Under the pieces are notes generated by a model. That model was not told the origin of the DNA. It was given only the letters and a program-made list of their open reading frames with translations, and made no database searches. Position numbers and translations under genes: made by a program. From positions 58,233-122,232 of the forward strand of contig JANNOQ010000095.1 in the NCBI GenBank assembly GCA_031399085.1: a stretch of DNA of 64,000 bases, read 5' to 3'. Source of the DNA: R-RK-3 sp031399085 (GTDB lineage Bacteria > Pseudomonadota > Alphaproteobacteria > Rhizobiales > Rhodomicrobiaceae). Below, piece after piece: positions 8,459 to 16,328 of the stretch (the first letter of the stretch is position 1; each line of letters begins with the position of its first letter).

Positions 8459-9322
8459 ATGGAAAAAACCGCGCACGCCTTCCGCAAGATGAACGGTCTT
8501 GGCAATGATTTCGCCGTGCTTGATGCGCGCGTCTCCGGCCTCCGCCTCGATGCGGGCGCGGCGCGGCGGCTGGCGAACCGTGAGCATGGCGTCGGATGCG
8601 ACCAGGTGATCGTGATCGAGCGGTCGGACGGCGCCGACGCATTCATGCGGATTTTGAATGCGGATGGTTCGGAAGTAGACGCCTGCGGCAATGCAACCCG
8701 CTGTGTCGCCGCGCTGTTGGCTCAGGAAGCCGGACGCCCCGAGGTGACGATCCTGACCGGCGCGGGTTTGCTGCGCGCCACGATCGGCGAAAACGGCATG
8801 GTCACGGTCGACATGGGATCGCCACGCTTGCGCTGGGATGAAATCCCCATGGCCCGGCCTTTCGACGATACAGCTAGCCTCGATGTGAGCTTCGATGCCA
8901 GTCAGTCTGGTCTGTTAGTCGCTCCCGGCGTTGTGAATGTCGGCAATCCGCACTGCATTTTCGTCGTCGATGACGCCGATGCCTACGATCTGGCTGAAAT
9001 TGGACCGCGCATCGAACACGACCAGCTCTTTCCGGAGCGCGTCAACGTCTCGCTTGCCGAAATTTTATCGCCGGAAATGCTCCGCCTCAGGGTATGGGAG
9101 CGTGGCGCGGGGCTGACTAAGGCCTGCGGAACCGCGGCCTGCGCCGCCGCCGTCGCCGCCGCGCGCAAGGGCCTAACGGGACGCCGCGTCACGGTGGAAT
9201 TGCCCGGCGGTAACCTTTTGATCGAATGGCGCGAGACGGACGGCCACATTTTGATGACCGGGCCGTGGTCACTGGACTATGAAGGTATTTTTGATTTCGG
9301 CGAGCCGGCGCTGGCGAGCTGA
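8459..9322 (+). CDS. dapF: Diaminopimelate epimerase
   Basis: A 287-residue enzyme converting LL- to meso-diaminopimelate for lysine and peptidoglycan. The two catalytic cysteines are C76 in ACGNATRC and C223 in ACGTAACA, and the N-terminal RKMNGLGNDF substrate motif is present. It begins a run with mtaB (17 bp later) and ftsY, a common alphaproteobacterial order. The chosen ATG matches the usual N-terminal length. lysA, the next enzyme of the pathway, is at 37.6 kb. Confidence 0.97.
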   Translation: MEKTAHAFRKMNGLGNDFAVLDARVSGLRLDAGAARRLANREHGVGCDQVIVIERSDGADAFMRILNADGSEVDACGNATRCVAALLAQEAGRPEVTILTGAGLLRATIGENGMVTVDMGSPRLRWDEIPMARPFDDTASLDVSFDASQSGLLVAPGVVNVGNPHCIFVVDDADAYDLAEIGPRIEHDQLFPERVNVSLAEILSPEMLRLRVWERGAGLTKACGTAACAAAVAAARKGLTGRRVTVELPGGNLLIEWRETDGHILMTGPWSLDYEGIFDFGEPALAS

Positions 9323-9339
9323 AACGGTCAATCGAAACC

Positions 9340-10596
9340 ATGAACGAGCCTCGGATCATCAATTTCGGCTGTCGTCTCAACGCCTATGAAAGCGAGGCGA
9401 TGGCGGAGCACGCGCGCAACGCAGAGCTCGCGGACGCGATCATTATCAATAGCTGCGCCGTCACCGCCGAGGCTGTGCGCCAGGCGCGGCAGGCCGTCCG
9501 CAGGGCTCGGCGCGAAAATCCCGATGCGCGCATCATCGTGACAGGCTGCGCCGCCCAAACCGACCCGCAAGGGTTCGCCGCGATGAGCGAGGTCGATCAC
9601 GTGATCGGCAATCACGAAAAGATGCAGCCCGCAACCTTCGCGGCCCTCGCCAGCGGTCCAAGCGAACGCGTCATCGTCAACGACATCATGTCGGTGCGCG
9701 AAACCGCCCATCATCTGGTCACCGGATTCGGCAACCGCGCCCGCGCCTATGTGCAAATTCAGAACGGCTGCGATCATCGCTGCACCTTCTGCATCATCCC
9801 CTTTGGACGCGGCAATTCGCGATCCGTGCCCGCAGGAATCGTGGTCGATCAGGTTCGGGCGCTCGTGGAGCACGGTTATCGCGAGGTGGTGCTCACCGGC
9901 GTCGATATCACCGCTTACGGCTCCGACCTGCCCGGCGAGATGACTCTCGGCCTGCTTGCCGGCAAGATTTTAAAGCTTGTGCCTGAGCTGCCGCGCCTGC
10001 GTTTATCCTCCATCGACACCATCGAGGCCGACCAGCCGCTGATGCGGGCAATCGCCGAGGAAGAACGGCTGATGCCGCATCTGCATCTGTCGTTGCAGGC
10101 GGGCGACGACATGATCCTGAAGCGGATGAAGCGCCGCCACTCGCGCGCCCACGCGGTCAGCTTTTGCGACGAAGCGCGCCGATTGCGGCCGGACATCGTC
10201 TTCGGGGCGGATATCATCGCGGGCTTTCCCACGGAAAGCGAAGCGATGTTCGCCAACTCCCTGCAAATGGTCGGCGATTGCGGCCTGACCTTTCTGCATG
10301 TCTTCCCCTTCTCGCCGCGCCCCGGCACCCCCGCCGCGCGGATGCCGCAACTCGACCGCCGCGAGGTAAAAGCGCGGGCGGAGCGGCTGCGGCATATTGG
10401 GAAGGGCGCTCTCGATGCCTATCTACAGTCCTGTCATGGACGCCGCATCGAGGTGCTGATGGAAAAGGGCAATATCGGCCGAACGCCGCATTTCGCGGAA
10501 ATCGCGCTGAATGAACCGGCCGCCTCCGGGCGCCTGATCACGGCTTCGGTGACGGGTCATGAAGCGGGGCGTCTGATCGGGACGATGGCGCCGTGA
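9340..10596 (+). CDS. mtaB: tRNA t6A37 methylthiotransferase MtaB
   Basis: A 418-residue radical-SAM methylthiotransferase. The N-terminal UPF0004 domain carries cluster ligands C11 (NFGCRLNAYES), C39 and C70. The radical-SAM motif GCDHRCTFC gives C144/C148/C151, and a shortened TRAM-like region ends the protein. It adds the methylthio group to t6A37 in ANN-decoding tRNAs. The GCRxNxYES start separates MtaB from MiaB and RimO. Its stop overlaps the ftsY GTG start (GTGA), so the two are translationally coupled. Confidence 0.93.
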   Translation: MNEPRIINFGCRLNAYESEAMAEHARNAELADAIIINSCAVTAEAVRQARQAVRRARRENPDARIIVTGCAAQTDPQGFAAMSEVDHVIGNHEKMQPATFAALASGPSERVIVNDIMSVRETAHHLVTGFGNRARAYVQIQNGCDHRCTFCIIPFGRGNSRSVPAGIVVDQVRALVEHGYREVVLTGVDITAYGSDLPGEMTLGLLAGKILKLVPELPRLRLSSIDTIEADQPLMRAIAEEERLMPHLHLSLQAGDDMILKRMKRRHSRAHAVSFCDEARRLRPDIVFGADIIAGFPTESEAMFANSLQMVGDCGLTFLHVFPFSPRPGTPAARMPQLDRREVKARAERLRHIGKGALDAYLQSCHGRRIEVLMEKGNIGRTPHFAEIALNEPAASGRLITASVTGHEAGRLIGTMAP

Positions 10597-11663
10597 ACGA
10601 AACCGAAGTGAAAAAGAAGGGCGTGTTCGGGCGTCTGTTCGGTAAGGACGATTCGCAGTCCTCGTTGACTTCGACCGCCCTTGAGGAACCCGGGAAGCCC
10701 GTCGAGACGCGGGATATTCCGCAGCACGAAAGCAACGCCGCGCCGGTCCCGGCAAGCTGGTTCCAGCGATTGCGGCAGGGTCTGTCAAAGACGTCCTCGC
10801 AGCTCACGCAAGGCATCACCGGCGTTTTCACCAAGCGCGAGCTTGACGTGGCAACGCTGGAAGCGCTGGAAGATCTGCTAATCCGGGCGGATCTCGGCGT
10901 CATCATGGCAACCCGCATCAGCGGCCGGCTGTCCGAAGGCCGCTTCGATAAGGACATCTCGCCCGAGGCGGTCAGCGCGATCCTTGCCGAAGAAGTGGAG
11001 GCCGCGCTGCGGCCGGTGGCCAAGCCGCTCGTCATCGACCGCACGCATCACCCTCACATTATTCTCGTCGTCGGCGTCAATGGGACGGGCAAAACCACGA
11101 CGATTGGCAAACTGGCCCGGCTTTTCACGGCTGAAGGCAAGCGCGTCATGCTTGCAGCAGGCGACACGTTCCGCGCGGCGGCCGTCGAGCAGCTCAAGAT
11201 TTGGGGCGAGCGCAGCGGCGTCCCGGTTATCGCCGGGGAGACCGGGGCCGACGCCGCCGGGCTGGCATTCGACGCGCTGCGCAGGGCGCGTGAGGACGAC
11301 CGCGACATCGTCATCATCGACACCGCCGGCCGTTTGCAAAACAAGGCCAATCTGATGGCGGAATTGGAAAAGATTATCCGCGTCATCAAAAAGTTCGACC
11401 CGACCGGCCCGCACACGGTATTACTCACCCTCGATGCGACAACCGGTCAGAACGCTTTGAATCAGGTGGAGATTTTCGGCAAGATCGCCGGCGTCACCGG
11501 GCTGATCATGACCAAGCTCGACGGCACCGCACGCGGCGGCATTCTCGTCGCCATCGCCGACAAATTTAAACTCCCCGTCCATGCTATTGGCGTGGGCGAA
11601 GGCATTGACGATCTTCAGCCATTCGACGCCCGGGACTTCGCCCGGGCCATAGCCGGATTGTAA
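10593..11663 (+). CDS. ftsY: Signal recognition particle receptor FtsY
   Basis: A 356-residue SRP GTPase receptor. It has a short charged N-terminal A-region (about 50 residues) followed by the NG domain, with G1 GVNGTGKTT, the DTAGR motif, TKLDG and the C-terminal GVGEGIDDLQPFD closing motif. It targets Ffh-bound ribosomes to the inner membrane translocon. The GTG start overlapping the mtaB stop fits the family N-terminus. yciB follows 21 bp downstream. Confidence 0.97.
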   Translation: MNETEVKKKGVFGRLFGKDDSQSSLTSTALEEPGKPVETRDIPQHESNAAPVPASWFQRLRQGLSKTSSQLTQGITGVFTKRELDVATLEALEDLLIRADLGVIMATRISGRLSEGRFDKDISPEAVSAILAEEVEAALRPVAKPLVIDRTHHPHIILVVGVNGTGKTTTIGKLARLFTAEGKRVMLAAGDTFRAAAVEQLKIWGERSGVPVIAGETGADAAGLAFDALRRAREDDRDIVIIDTAGRLQNKANLMAELEKIIRVIKKFDPTGPHTVLLTLDATTGQNALNQVEIFGKIAGVTGLIMTKLDGTARGGILVAIADKFKLPVHAIGVGEGIDDLQPFDARDFARAIAGL

Positions 11664-11684
11664 CGCGCAACCAAGGGACGTGCT

Positions 11685-12335
11685 GTGTTAAAGGGACTAT
11701 CCTCATCCACGAAGCTTGTCATCAAGCTTGTCATTGAGTTTATGCCGCTCGCGCTGTTCTTCTTGGCGAGCACGAAGTATGATTTTTTCATCAGCACTGC
11801 CATTCTGATGGGCGCAACCGTCGTTTCGCTCATCGCGGCATGGTATTTGTTCCGGCAGCTGGCGTTGATGGCGATCATTACGGCGGCGACCGGCATTGTC
11901 GCCGGCGGCATTACGCTGGTCTTGGACGATCCGATGTACATTCAGATGAAGCCGACAATCGTCAGCTTCCTCTTCGCTATGATTTTGCTGACCGGATTGA
12001 TCTTCGACAAACCGCTATTCAAGGTGTTGCTTGGGCAGAGTTTGCACTTGACCGAGCAGGGCTGGAGGGTTTTGACTTGGCTTTGGTTCGGTTATTTTCT
12101 TTTCATCACCGGCTTGAACGAGTTTATTTGGCGGAATTATTCGTGGGAATTCTGGGCCGCATTCAAGGCATTTGGGCTTATGCCGCTGACAGTGCTTTAC
12201 GCTGTTCCGCAAATCTTTCTTTTGAAAAGATACCGGCCGGAGGAAGCGGAGGTCGAAACGTCCTTCAGTTTCGGCAAAATGAACGCAAAGTCGTTGCCAT
12301 TAAAGGCCCGCCCCGTGGAAAGCACCACCCCCTGA
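11685..12335 (+). CDS. yciB: YciB/IspZ septation membrane protein, copy 1
   Basis: A 216-residue membrane protein with five to six helices and the YciB motifs EFMPLALFFLA, IQMKPTIVSFLFA, GLNEFIWRNYS and FWAAFKAFGLMPLT. YciB proteins affect cell-envelope synthesis and septation. The GTG start is preceded by AAGGGA at 6 bp. A second copy begins 21 bp after its stop. Compared with copy 2 it has a longer hydrophilic C-terminal tail (about 30 residues). Confidence 0.88.
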   Translation: MLKGLSSSTKLVIKLVIEFMPLALFFLASTKYDFFISTAILMGATVVSLIAAWYLFRQLALMAIITAATGIVAGGITLVLDDPMYIQMKPTIVSFLFAMILLTGLIFDKPLFKVLLGQSLHLTEQGWRVLTWLWFGYFLFITGLNEFIWRNYSWEFWAAFKAFGLMPLTVLYAVPQIFLLKRYRPEEAEVETSFSFGKMNAKSLPLKARPVESTTP

Positions 12336-12356
12336 CCGCTTGCGCGGGAGCCCCAA

Positions 12357-12917
12357 GTGCCTATATCAAAACTCGCTTTCGAATTCGGCCCGCTTTTGGT
12401 GTTCTTTCTCACCAATAGCCTGTCCGACCTGCAAACCGCCACGGCCGCCCTCATGGTGGCAACGGTGATTTCCCTCGTCGCCAGCAAGTTGGTTCTGAAG
12501 AAAATTCCTGTCATGCCGTTGGTCACAGGCGGCGTGGTGATGGTGTTCGGCGCGCTTACGCTCATTTTGAAGGACGATACTTTCATCAAGATGAAACCAA
12601 CCATCGTAAATCTGCTGTTTGCCGGGGCGTTAACGGCTGGCTTATTCTTCGGGCGTTCACTGATCAAAATCGTGCTTGAAGAGGCCATCAAGCTGCAAGA
12701 CGAAGGATGGCGGAAGCTCACCATCCGCTGGGCGCTGTTTTTTGTTTTCCTGGCCGTGCTCAATGAAATCGTCTGGCGGGGCTTCTCTACCGACACCTGG
12801 GTGGCCTTCAAAACCTTCGGGATCATGCCCATCACGTTTGTGTTCATGATGGCGCAAATCGGCCTGTTGCAAAAATATCAAATCCCAGAAGTTATCGCGG
12901 ATGCCCCTTCACGTTAA
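12357..12917 (+). CDS. yciB: YciB/IspZ septation membrane protein, copy 2
   Basis: A 186-residue paralogue of the preceding gene, with matching blocks FEFGPLLVFFLTN, IKMKPTIVNLLFAG, VLNEIVWRGFSTDTWVAFKTFGIMP. It is closer to the compact classical YciB than copy 1. The GTG start has GGGAG upstream. The two proteins are clearly related but far from identical, so this is an old duplication or a lineage-specific pair, not a recent tandem copy. Confidence 0.88.
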   Translation: MPISKLAFEFGPLLVFFLTNSLSDLQTATAALMVATVISLVASKLVLKKIPVMPLVTGGVVMVFGALTLILKDDTFIKMKPTIVNLLFAGALTAGLFFGRSLIKIVLEEAIKLQDEGWRKLTIRWALFFVFLAVLNEIVWRGFSTDTWVAFKTFGIMPITFVFMMAQIGLLQKYQIPEVIADAPSR

Positions 12918-13090
12918 TTTGCGATAATCCTGTTATATTTTCAGATTAATCATAGGTGTAGCCGCTACGAAAGGCGGTGGCCGTTTGGCCGCGCGATGTG
13001 CGTTCTCGCACATGCGGGGCGTCATGTGCGCGCGGAGCTTTCCCCGAAGGCCACGCTTACCGAAACCTGAGAGCCACATCGTTTATTTGT

Positions 13091-13624
13091 ATGAGTTCAC
13101 GCAGCACGACACCGGCGAGCAAGGCCCTGACGAAGGGCGTCAGTGAAAAGACATCGTCCGGCATGAAGGGCGCTTCGCTCCCGCCGGCCTTTCACGGCTC
13201 CGCCAGCCATCTCTTCCACAGGGCCGAACAATGCGCCGGAGACCTCTTCACGCGGCTGGCCCCACCTAACTCGCTCACCCCGCGTCAATTTGCCATTCTC
13301 GCGGCTATCGAGGCAAATGAAGGCATTAGTCAGACCGGGCTTGTCGAAAAAACAGGCATCGACCGATCGACGCTTGCCGACATCGTGCGCCGGATGCTCG
13401 ACAAGGACCTAGTTCAGCGCCAGCGCACCGCTGAGGACGCCAGGGCCTACGCCGTGCGGCTGACCCGTAAGGGCAGCACGATGCTCAGGAAAATGCGCCC
13501 CTATGCCGAGGAGGTGGACCGGCGCATTGTCGAGGCCATCCCGGCGGCGCATCGCACGCTTTTTCTGACTGTCCTGGCGCAAATGGTCGACACTTTGGCT
13601 GCGGGCGACGAGCCGGACGAATAG
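13091..13624 (+). CDS. MarR-family transcriptional regulator
   Basis: A 177-residue winged-helix regulator. Residues from about 55 to 160 give the MarR fold: LTPRQFAILAAIEANEGISQTGLVEKTGIDRSTLADIVRRMLDKDLV (recognition helix around RSTLADIVRR) and the wing TAEDARAYAVRLTRKG. The N-terminal 45 residues are Ser/Thr/Lys-rich and probably disordered. The ligand and target genes cannot be told from sequence. I chose the ATG nearest the domain; no clear ribosome site supports it, and an in-frame ATG 24 codons later is an alternative. Confidence 0.88.
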   Translation: MSSRSTTPASKALTKGVSEKTSSGMKGASLPPAFHGSASHLFHRAEQCAGDLFTRLAPPNSLTPRQFAILAAIEANEGISQTGLVEKTGIDRSTLADIVRRMLDKDLVQRQRTAEDARAYAVRLTRKGSTMLRKMRPYAEEVDRRIVEAIPAAHRTLFLTVLAQMVDTLAAGDEPDE

Positions 13625-13680
13625 GCGGATCTCAATTTTAGTAGCAAGGCTCTGGTAAAACCGGGACGCTTGCCCTATCT

Positions 13681-13699
13681 TATGGTCACGTTGAGTATA
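13681..13699. promoter_or_regulatory. Putative NadQ operator, box 1
   Basis: Imperfect inverted repeat TATGGTCA-CGT-TGAGTATA: 6 of 8 arm positions pair. It has the same arm length and 3-bp spacer as box 2, centred exactly 45 bp away. The conserved right half TGAGTATA is identical in the two boxes. Confidence 0.5.
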
Positions 13700-13724
13700 T
13701 GGATGTGGGTGTTTTTGCCCCCTA

Positions 13725-13745
13725 TTATGCTCAATCTGAGTATAA
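13725..13745. promoter_or_regulatory. Putative NadQ operator, box 2, overlapping a TATAAT
   Basis: Inverted repeat with arms TTATGCTCA and TGAGTATAA around a 3-bp spacer (8 of 9 positions pair). The right arm overlaps a perfect -10 hexamer TATAAT (13741-13746), the geometry of a repressor site. No good -35 hexamer is visible. A transcription start near 13753 would leave the nadA ATG at 13780 with a 27-nt leader. A NadQ-family gene lies at 58.0 kb in this window. Confidence 0.6.
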
Positions 13746-13779
13746 TTCGCCTCCGATCAAACGAGGCATGGAGAGTAAA

Positions 13780-14838
13780 ATGGCGGCAGTCAGCTTGAAT
13801 CTCGCCCGGCGCGTCAGCCCTGCGGCGCGGCCCTTGCCATTACCGGGACTGGAGTACACCAAAGAGGTGGCGCGGGAGACGGCGCATTTTTACGAACGCG
13901 TCGCCTCGGTCATACCGTCCGTCGAGTGGCCGGCTTTCGCGCCCTATGTCAAAGCGATCAACGATCTCAAGCGCGAGCGCAACGCGACCATCCTGGCGCA
14001 TAATTACATGACGCCGGAGATCTTCCACTGCGTGGCCGATTTCGTTGGCGACTCGCTCCAACTCGCCAAGGAGGCCGCCAAGACCGACGCCGATGTCATC
14101 GTCCAGTGCGGCGTGCATTTCATGGCGGAAACCTCGAAAATTCTCAATCCGAACAAGACGGTGTTGATCCCTGACAGCCGCGCCGGCTGCTCGCTCGCCG
14201 CCTCGATCACGGGCGCGGACGTGCGGATGCTTCGCCAAGCCTATCCGGGCGTGCCCATCGTCACCTATGTGAACACCTCCGCCGAAGTGAAGGCCGAGAG
14301 CGACATATGCTGCACCTCGTCCAACGCGGTGAAGGTCGTCGAGAGCATGGGTGCTCCGAGCGTCATCATGCTTCCGGACGAATATTTGGCGAAATATGTG
14401 GCGACGCAAACCGATGTGAAGATCATCGCGTGGCACGGCCATTGCGAAGTGCATGAGCGCTTCACTGGCGCTGAGCTGCGCGGCTTTCGCGAGGCGCATC
14501 CGGGCCTGAAGATCATCGCCCATCCCGAATGCGCCCCCGATGTCATCGGCGAGGCCGACTTTACGGGTTCGACCCAGGGGATGATCGGCTGGGTGAAGGA
14601 TCACCGGCCGCCCAAGGTGCTACTCGTCACCGAATGTTCGATGAGTCACAATGTTGAGGCGGAAACGCCGGGCGTGCAATTCATTCGCCCGTGCAATTTC
14701 TGCCCGCACATGAAACGCATTACCTTGCCGAAGATTCTGAATTCGCTGGTGACGATGGAGGAAGAGGTCACGGTCGATCCGATCGTAGCCGTGCAGGCCC
14801 GCAGGGCCGTGGAGCGGATGATCAATCTCACGAATTAG
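13780..14838 (+). CDS. nadA: Quinolinate synthase NadA
   Basis: A 352-residue [4Fe-4S] enzyme that condenses iminoaspartate with dihydroxyacetone phosphate to quinolinate for NAD synthesis. Motifs seen are ILAHNYMTPEI, VQCGVHFMAETSKIL, IPDSRAGCSLA and the C-terminal PCNFCPHMKRITL holding a cluster cysteine. The start at 13780 has GGAG at 6 bp; in-frame ATGs at 13699 and 13768 exist, but the first lies inside the operator and upstream of the TATAAT. The nadB and nadC genes usually found with it are not adjacent; a palindromic repeat follows the stop codon. Confidence 0.95.
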   Translation: MAAVSLNLARRVSPAARPLPLPGLEYTKEVARETAHFYERVASVIPSVEWPAFAPYVKAINDLKRERNATILAHNYMTPEIFHCVADFVGDSLQLAKEAAKTDADVIVQCGVHFMAETSKILNPNKTVLIPDSRAGCSLAASITGADVRMLRQAYPGVPIVTYVNTSAEVKAESDICCTSSNAVKVVESMGAPSVIMLPDEYLAKYVATQTDVKIIAWHGHCEVHERFTGAELRGFREAHPGLKIIAHPECAPDVIGEADFTGSTQGMIGWVKDHRPPKVLLVTECSMSHNVEAETPGVQFIRPCNFCPHMKRITLPKILNSLVTMEEEVTVDPIVAVQARRAVERMINLTN

Positions 14839-14884
14839 CCTGATGAGGAAAAGTGGAAACTGGTTTTCCGCTCGTCATCCGGCT
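14837..14884. repeat. Interspersed palindromic repeat, copy A
   Basis: Starts within the nadA stop codon. The core GATGAGGAAAAGTGG, then AAACTGGTTTTCCGC, then TCGTCATC is nearly the same as at 38911-38964. Outer arms pair (AGCC with GGCT, GATGA with TCATC) apart from one mismatch. It can form a stem-loop and may also serve as the nadA transcription terminator. Confidence 0.75.
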
Positions 14885-14929
14885 TTAGACATAGGAATTA
14901 GCTGCCCGCATCATGCGCCCACGCAGCAA

Positions 14930-14957
14930 GAAAGCGAGGACCCGACTCCTCGCTTTC
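14930..14957. terminator. Perfect hairpin downstream of nadA
   Basis: An 11-bp perfect stem, GAAAGCGAGGA paired with TCCTCGCTTTC, with a 6-nt loop. There is no clear U-tract on either strand, so it is only a possible terminator or RNA-stabilising hairpin. No gene lies between it and nadA. Confidence 0.5.
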
Positions 14958-15075
14958 CCGATGTCTGCGATTGGGACTGAAACGACGGCGAGCGATGGGC
15001 AACGCCATGTTCCAATCATTATCCTAACATGCGTCGGTTCTGACGCAATCGTCATCTATGACATTATTGTATCAA

Positions 15076-15339
15076 TCAGTAGCGGACGGCGCCCGGCCGC
15101 ACTGCCAGGTCGCGGGAGATATCGAATTCGTCGCCATCCCCTTTGAGTAAGCCAATCTGGTCGAAATCCGCATCGAGCAGAGGGTCGGCAAAGAAGCAAT
15201 AGACGTCATCGAAATCGCTCGACGGTTTTCCGCCGCCCATAAAATCCATATTGCTTTTCCGAATTTCGAATAAGTCCCGAAAGCGCGCCATGACATCTTC
15301 TCCGTACCGGGCAGTCGATGTCAGCCAAAAATCTGACAT
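15076..15339 (-). CDS. Hypothetical acidic protein
   Basis: An 87-residue, aspartate-rich protein (SSDFDDVYCFFADPLLDADF) with no membrane segment or recognised domain. A GAGG site lies about 7 bp before its ATG, which supports translation. It stands alone between nadA and the enoyl-CoA hydratase gene. I do not recognise a family, and it could be a degraded remnant. Confidence 0.45.
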   Translation of the reverse strand: MSDFWLTSTARYGEDVMARFRDLFEIRKSNMDFMGGGKPSSDFDDVYCFFADPLLDADFDQIGLLKGDGDEFDISRDLAVRPGAVRY

Positions 15340-15452
15340 CCTTCCGCCTCATCTGATTTCAATGATCAGATAACAGGCGAGGCTTAGGCTTTATTCGCCG
15401 GACGAAGGATTTTTGCTTTTTGTAGGTGGAAGGCGCGAGAGGCGGTCAATCA

Positions 15453-16223
15453 TCAGAATGCGCCATGCCGACCCGTGCCCGATGCGAACCGTGCCGCGCC
15501 GTCATGAGCTTCGCCGGTCCCGATGGTGTCGAGGCCTCGCGCGACCTCGTTCCGTTGCGCCTCGTGGTCGGTGAGGCTCCATTGTTCGAGCATCGACATC
15601 CGGTCGTTTCGCATCGCCGTTTGCGGGAAGCTGGAGATTTCACCGGCGAGCGCGACCGCTGACTCAAGCGCCACGCCATTCTCCGTCAACCGATTGACCA
15701 GCCCGATCGCATAAGCCTCTTCGGCCGAAATCTTACGGCCGGTGAGCACCAAGTCCATCGCCCGCGAGTGGCCGATAAGGCGCGGCAACCGCACCGTCCC
15801 TAAATCAATGAGCGGGACGCCGAAGCGGCGGTTAAAAATGCCCAGATAGGCCGAGCGCGCCGCGACGCGAAGATCGCACCACAGCGCAAGCTCCATGCCG
15901 CCGGCAACCGCTGGCCCCTCGATTGCGGCAATCACCGGCTTCCCGAGAACAAGCCGCGTCGGTCCCATCGGTGCAAGATCGCCGTCCGGCTCGATGGGCT
16001 TGCGTTCGCCCTCCGCAAGCGCCCGAAGGTCTGCGCCCGCGCAAAACGCGCCGCCATTGCCGGTGAGGATGGCGACGTCCGCCTCGGCGTCGGCGTCAAA
16101 ATCGCGGAAGGCGTCATACAGCGCTCGCGCCGTCGCCAGATCGACGGCGTTGCGCCGCTCGGGCCGGTCGATGGCGACGATCAGCGTGCGGTTTTTTCGG
16201 GCTATAGACAGTGGCGCGTTCAT
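15453..16223 (-). CDS. Enoyl-CoA hydratase/isomerase family protein
   Basis: A 256-residue crotonase-fold protein. The oxyanion-hole segments are FCAGADLRALAEG and GPAVAGGMELALWCDLRVAA, and the FNRRFGVPLIDLGTVRLPRLIG region fits crotonase-like enoyl-CoA hydratases. The acidic residue in the GGMELALWCD segment is retained, but the second catalytic glutamate position is occupied by FGVPLIDLGT, so the exact reaction is uncertain. AAGGAG precedes the ATG. It is monocistronic by context, so the pathway cannot be assigned. Confidence 0.9.
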   Translation of the reverse strand: MNAPLSIARKNRTLIVAIDRPERRNAVDLATARALYDAFRDFDADAEADVAILTGNGGAFCAGADLRALAEGERKPIEPDGDLAPMGPTRLVLGKPVIAAIEGPAVAGGMELALWCDLRVAARSAYLGIFNRRFGVPLIDLGTVRLPRLIGHSRAMDLVLTGRKISAEEAYAIGLVNRLTENGVALESAVALAGEISSFPQTAMRNDRMSMLEQWSLTDHEAQRNEVARGLDTIGTGEAHDGAARFASGTGRHGAF

Positions 16224-16328
16224 TGGAGGACTCCTTAAACTGATAGGATCATCACAACGCCCGCGCCTGGGAATTTCAATGAAAAATCGGCCCGCGCTTA
16301 TAGGAAGCCGAACCCGTAGCCGCCCCGG

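Noticed and set aside
12996..13013. Small hairpin ATGTGCG-TTCT-CGCACAT as terminator after yciB
   Set aside because: Short stem, no U-tract, and no feature linking it to a transcript end.
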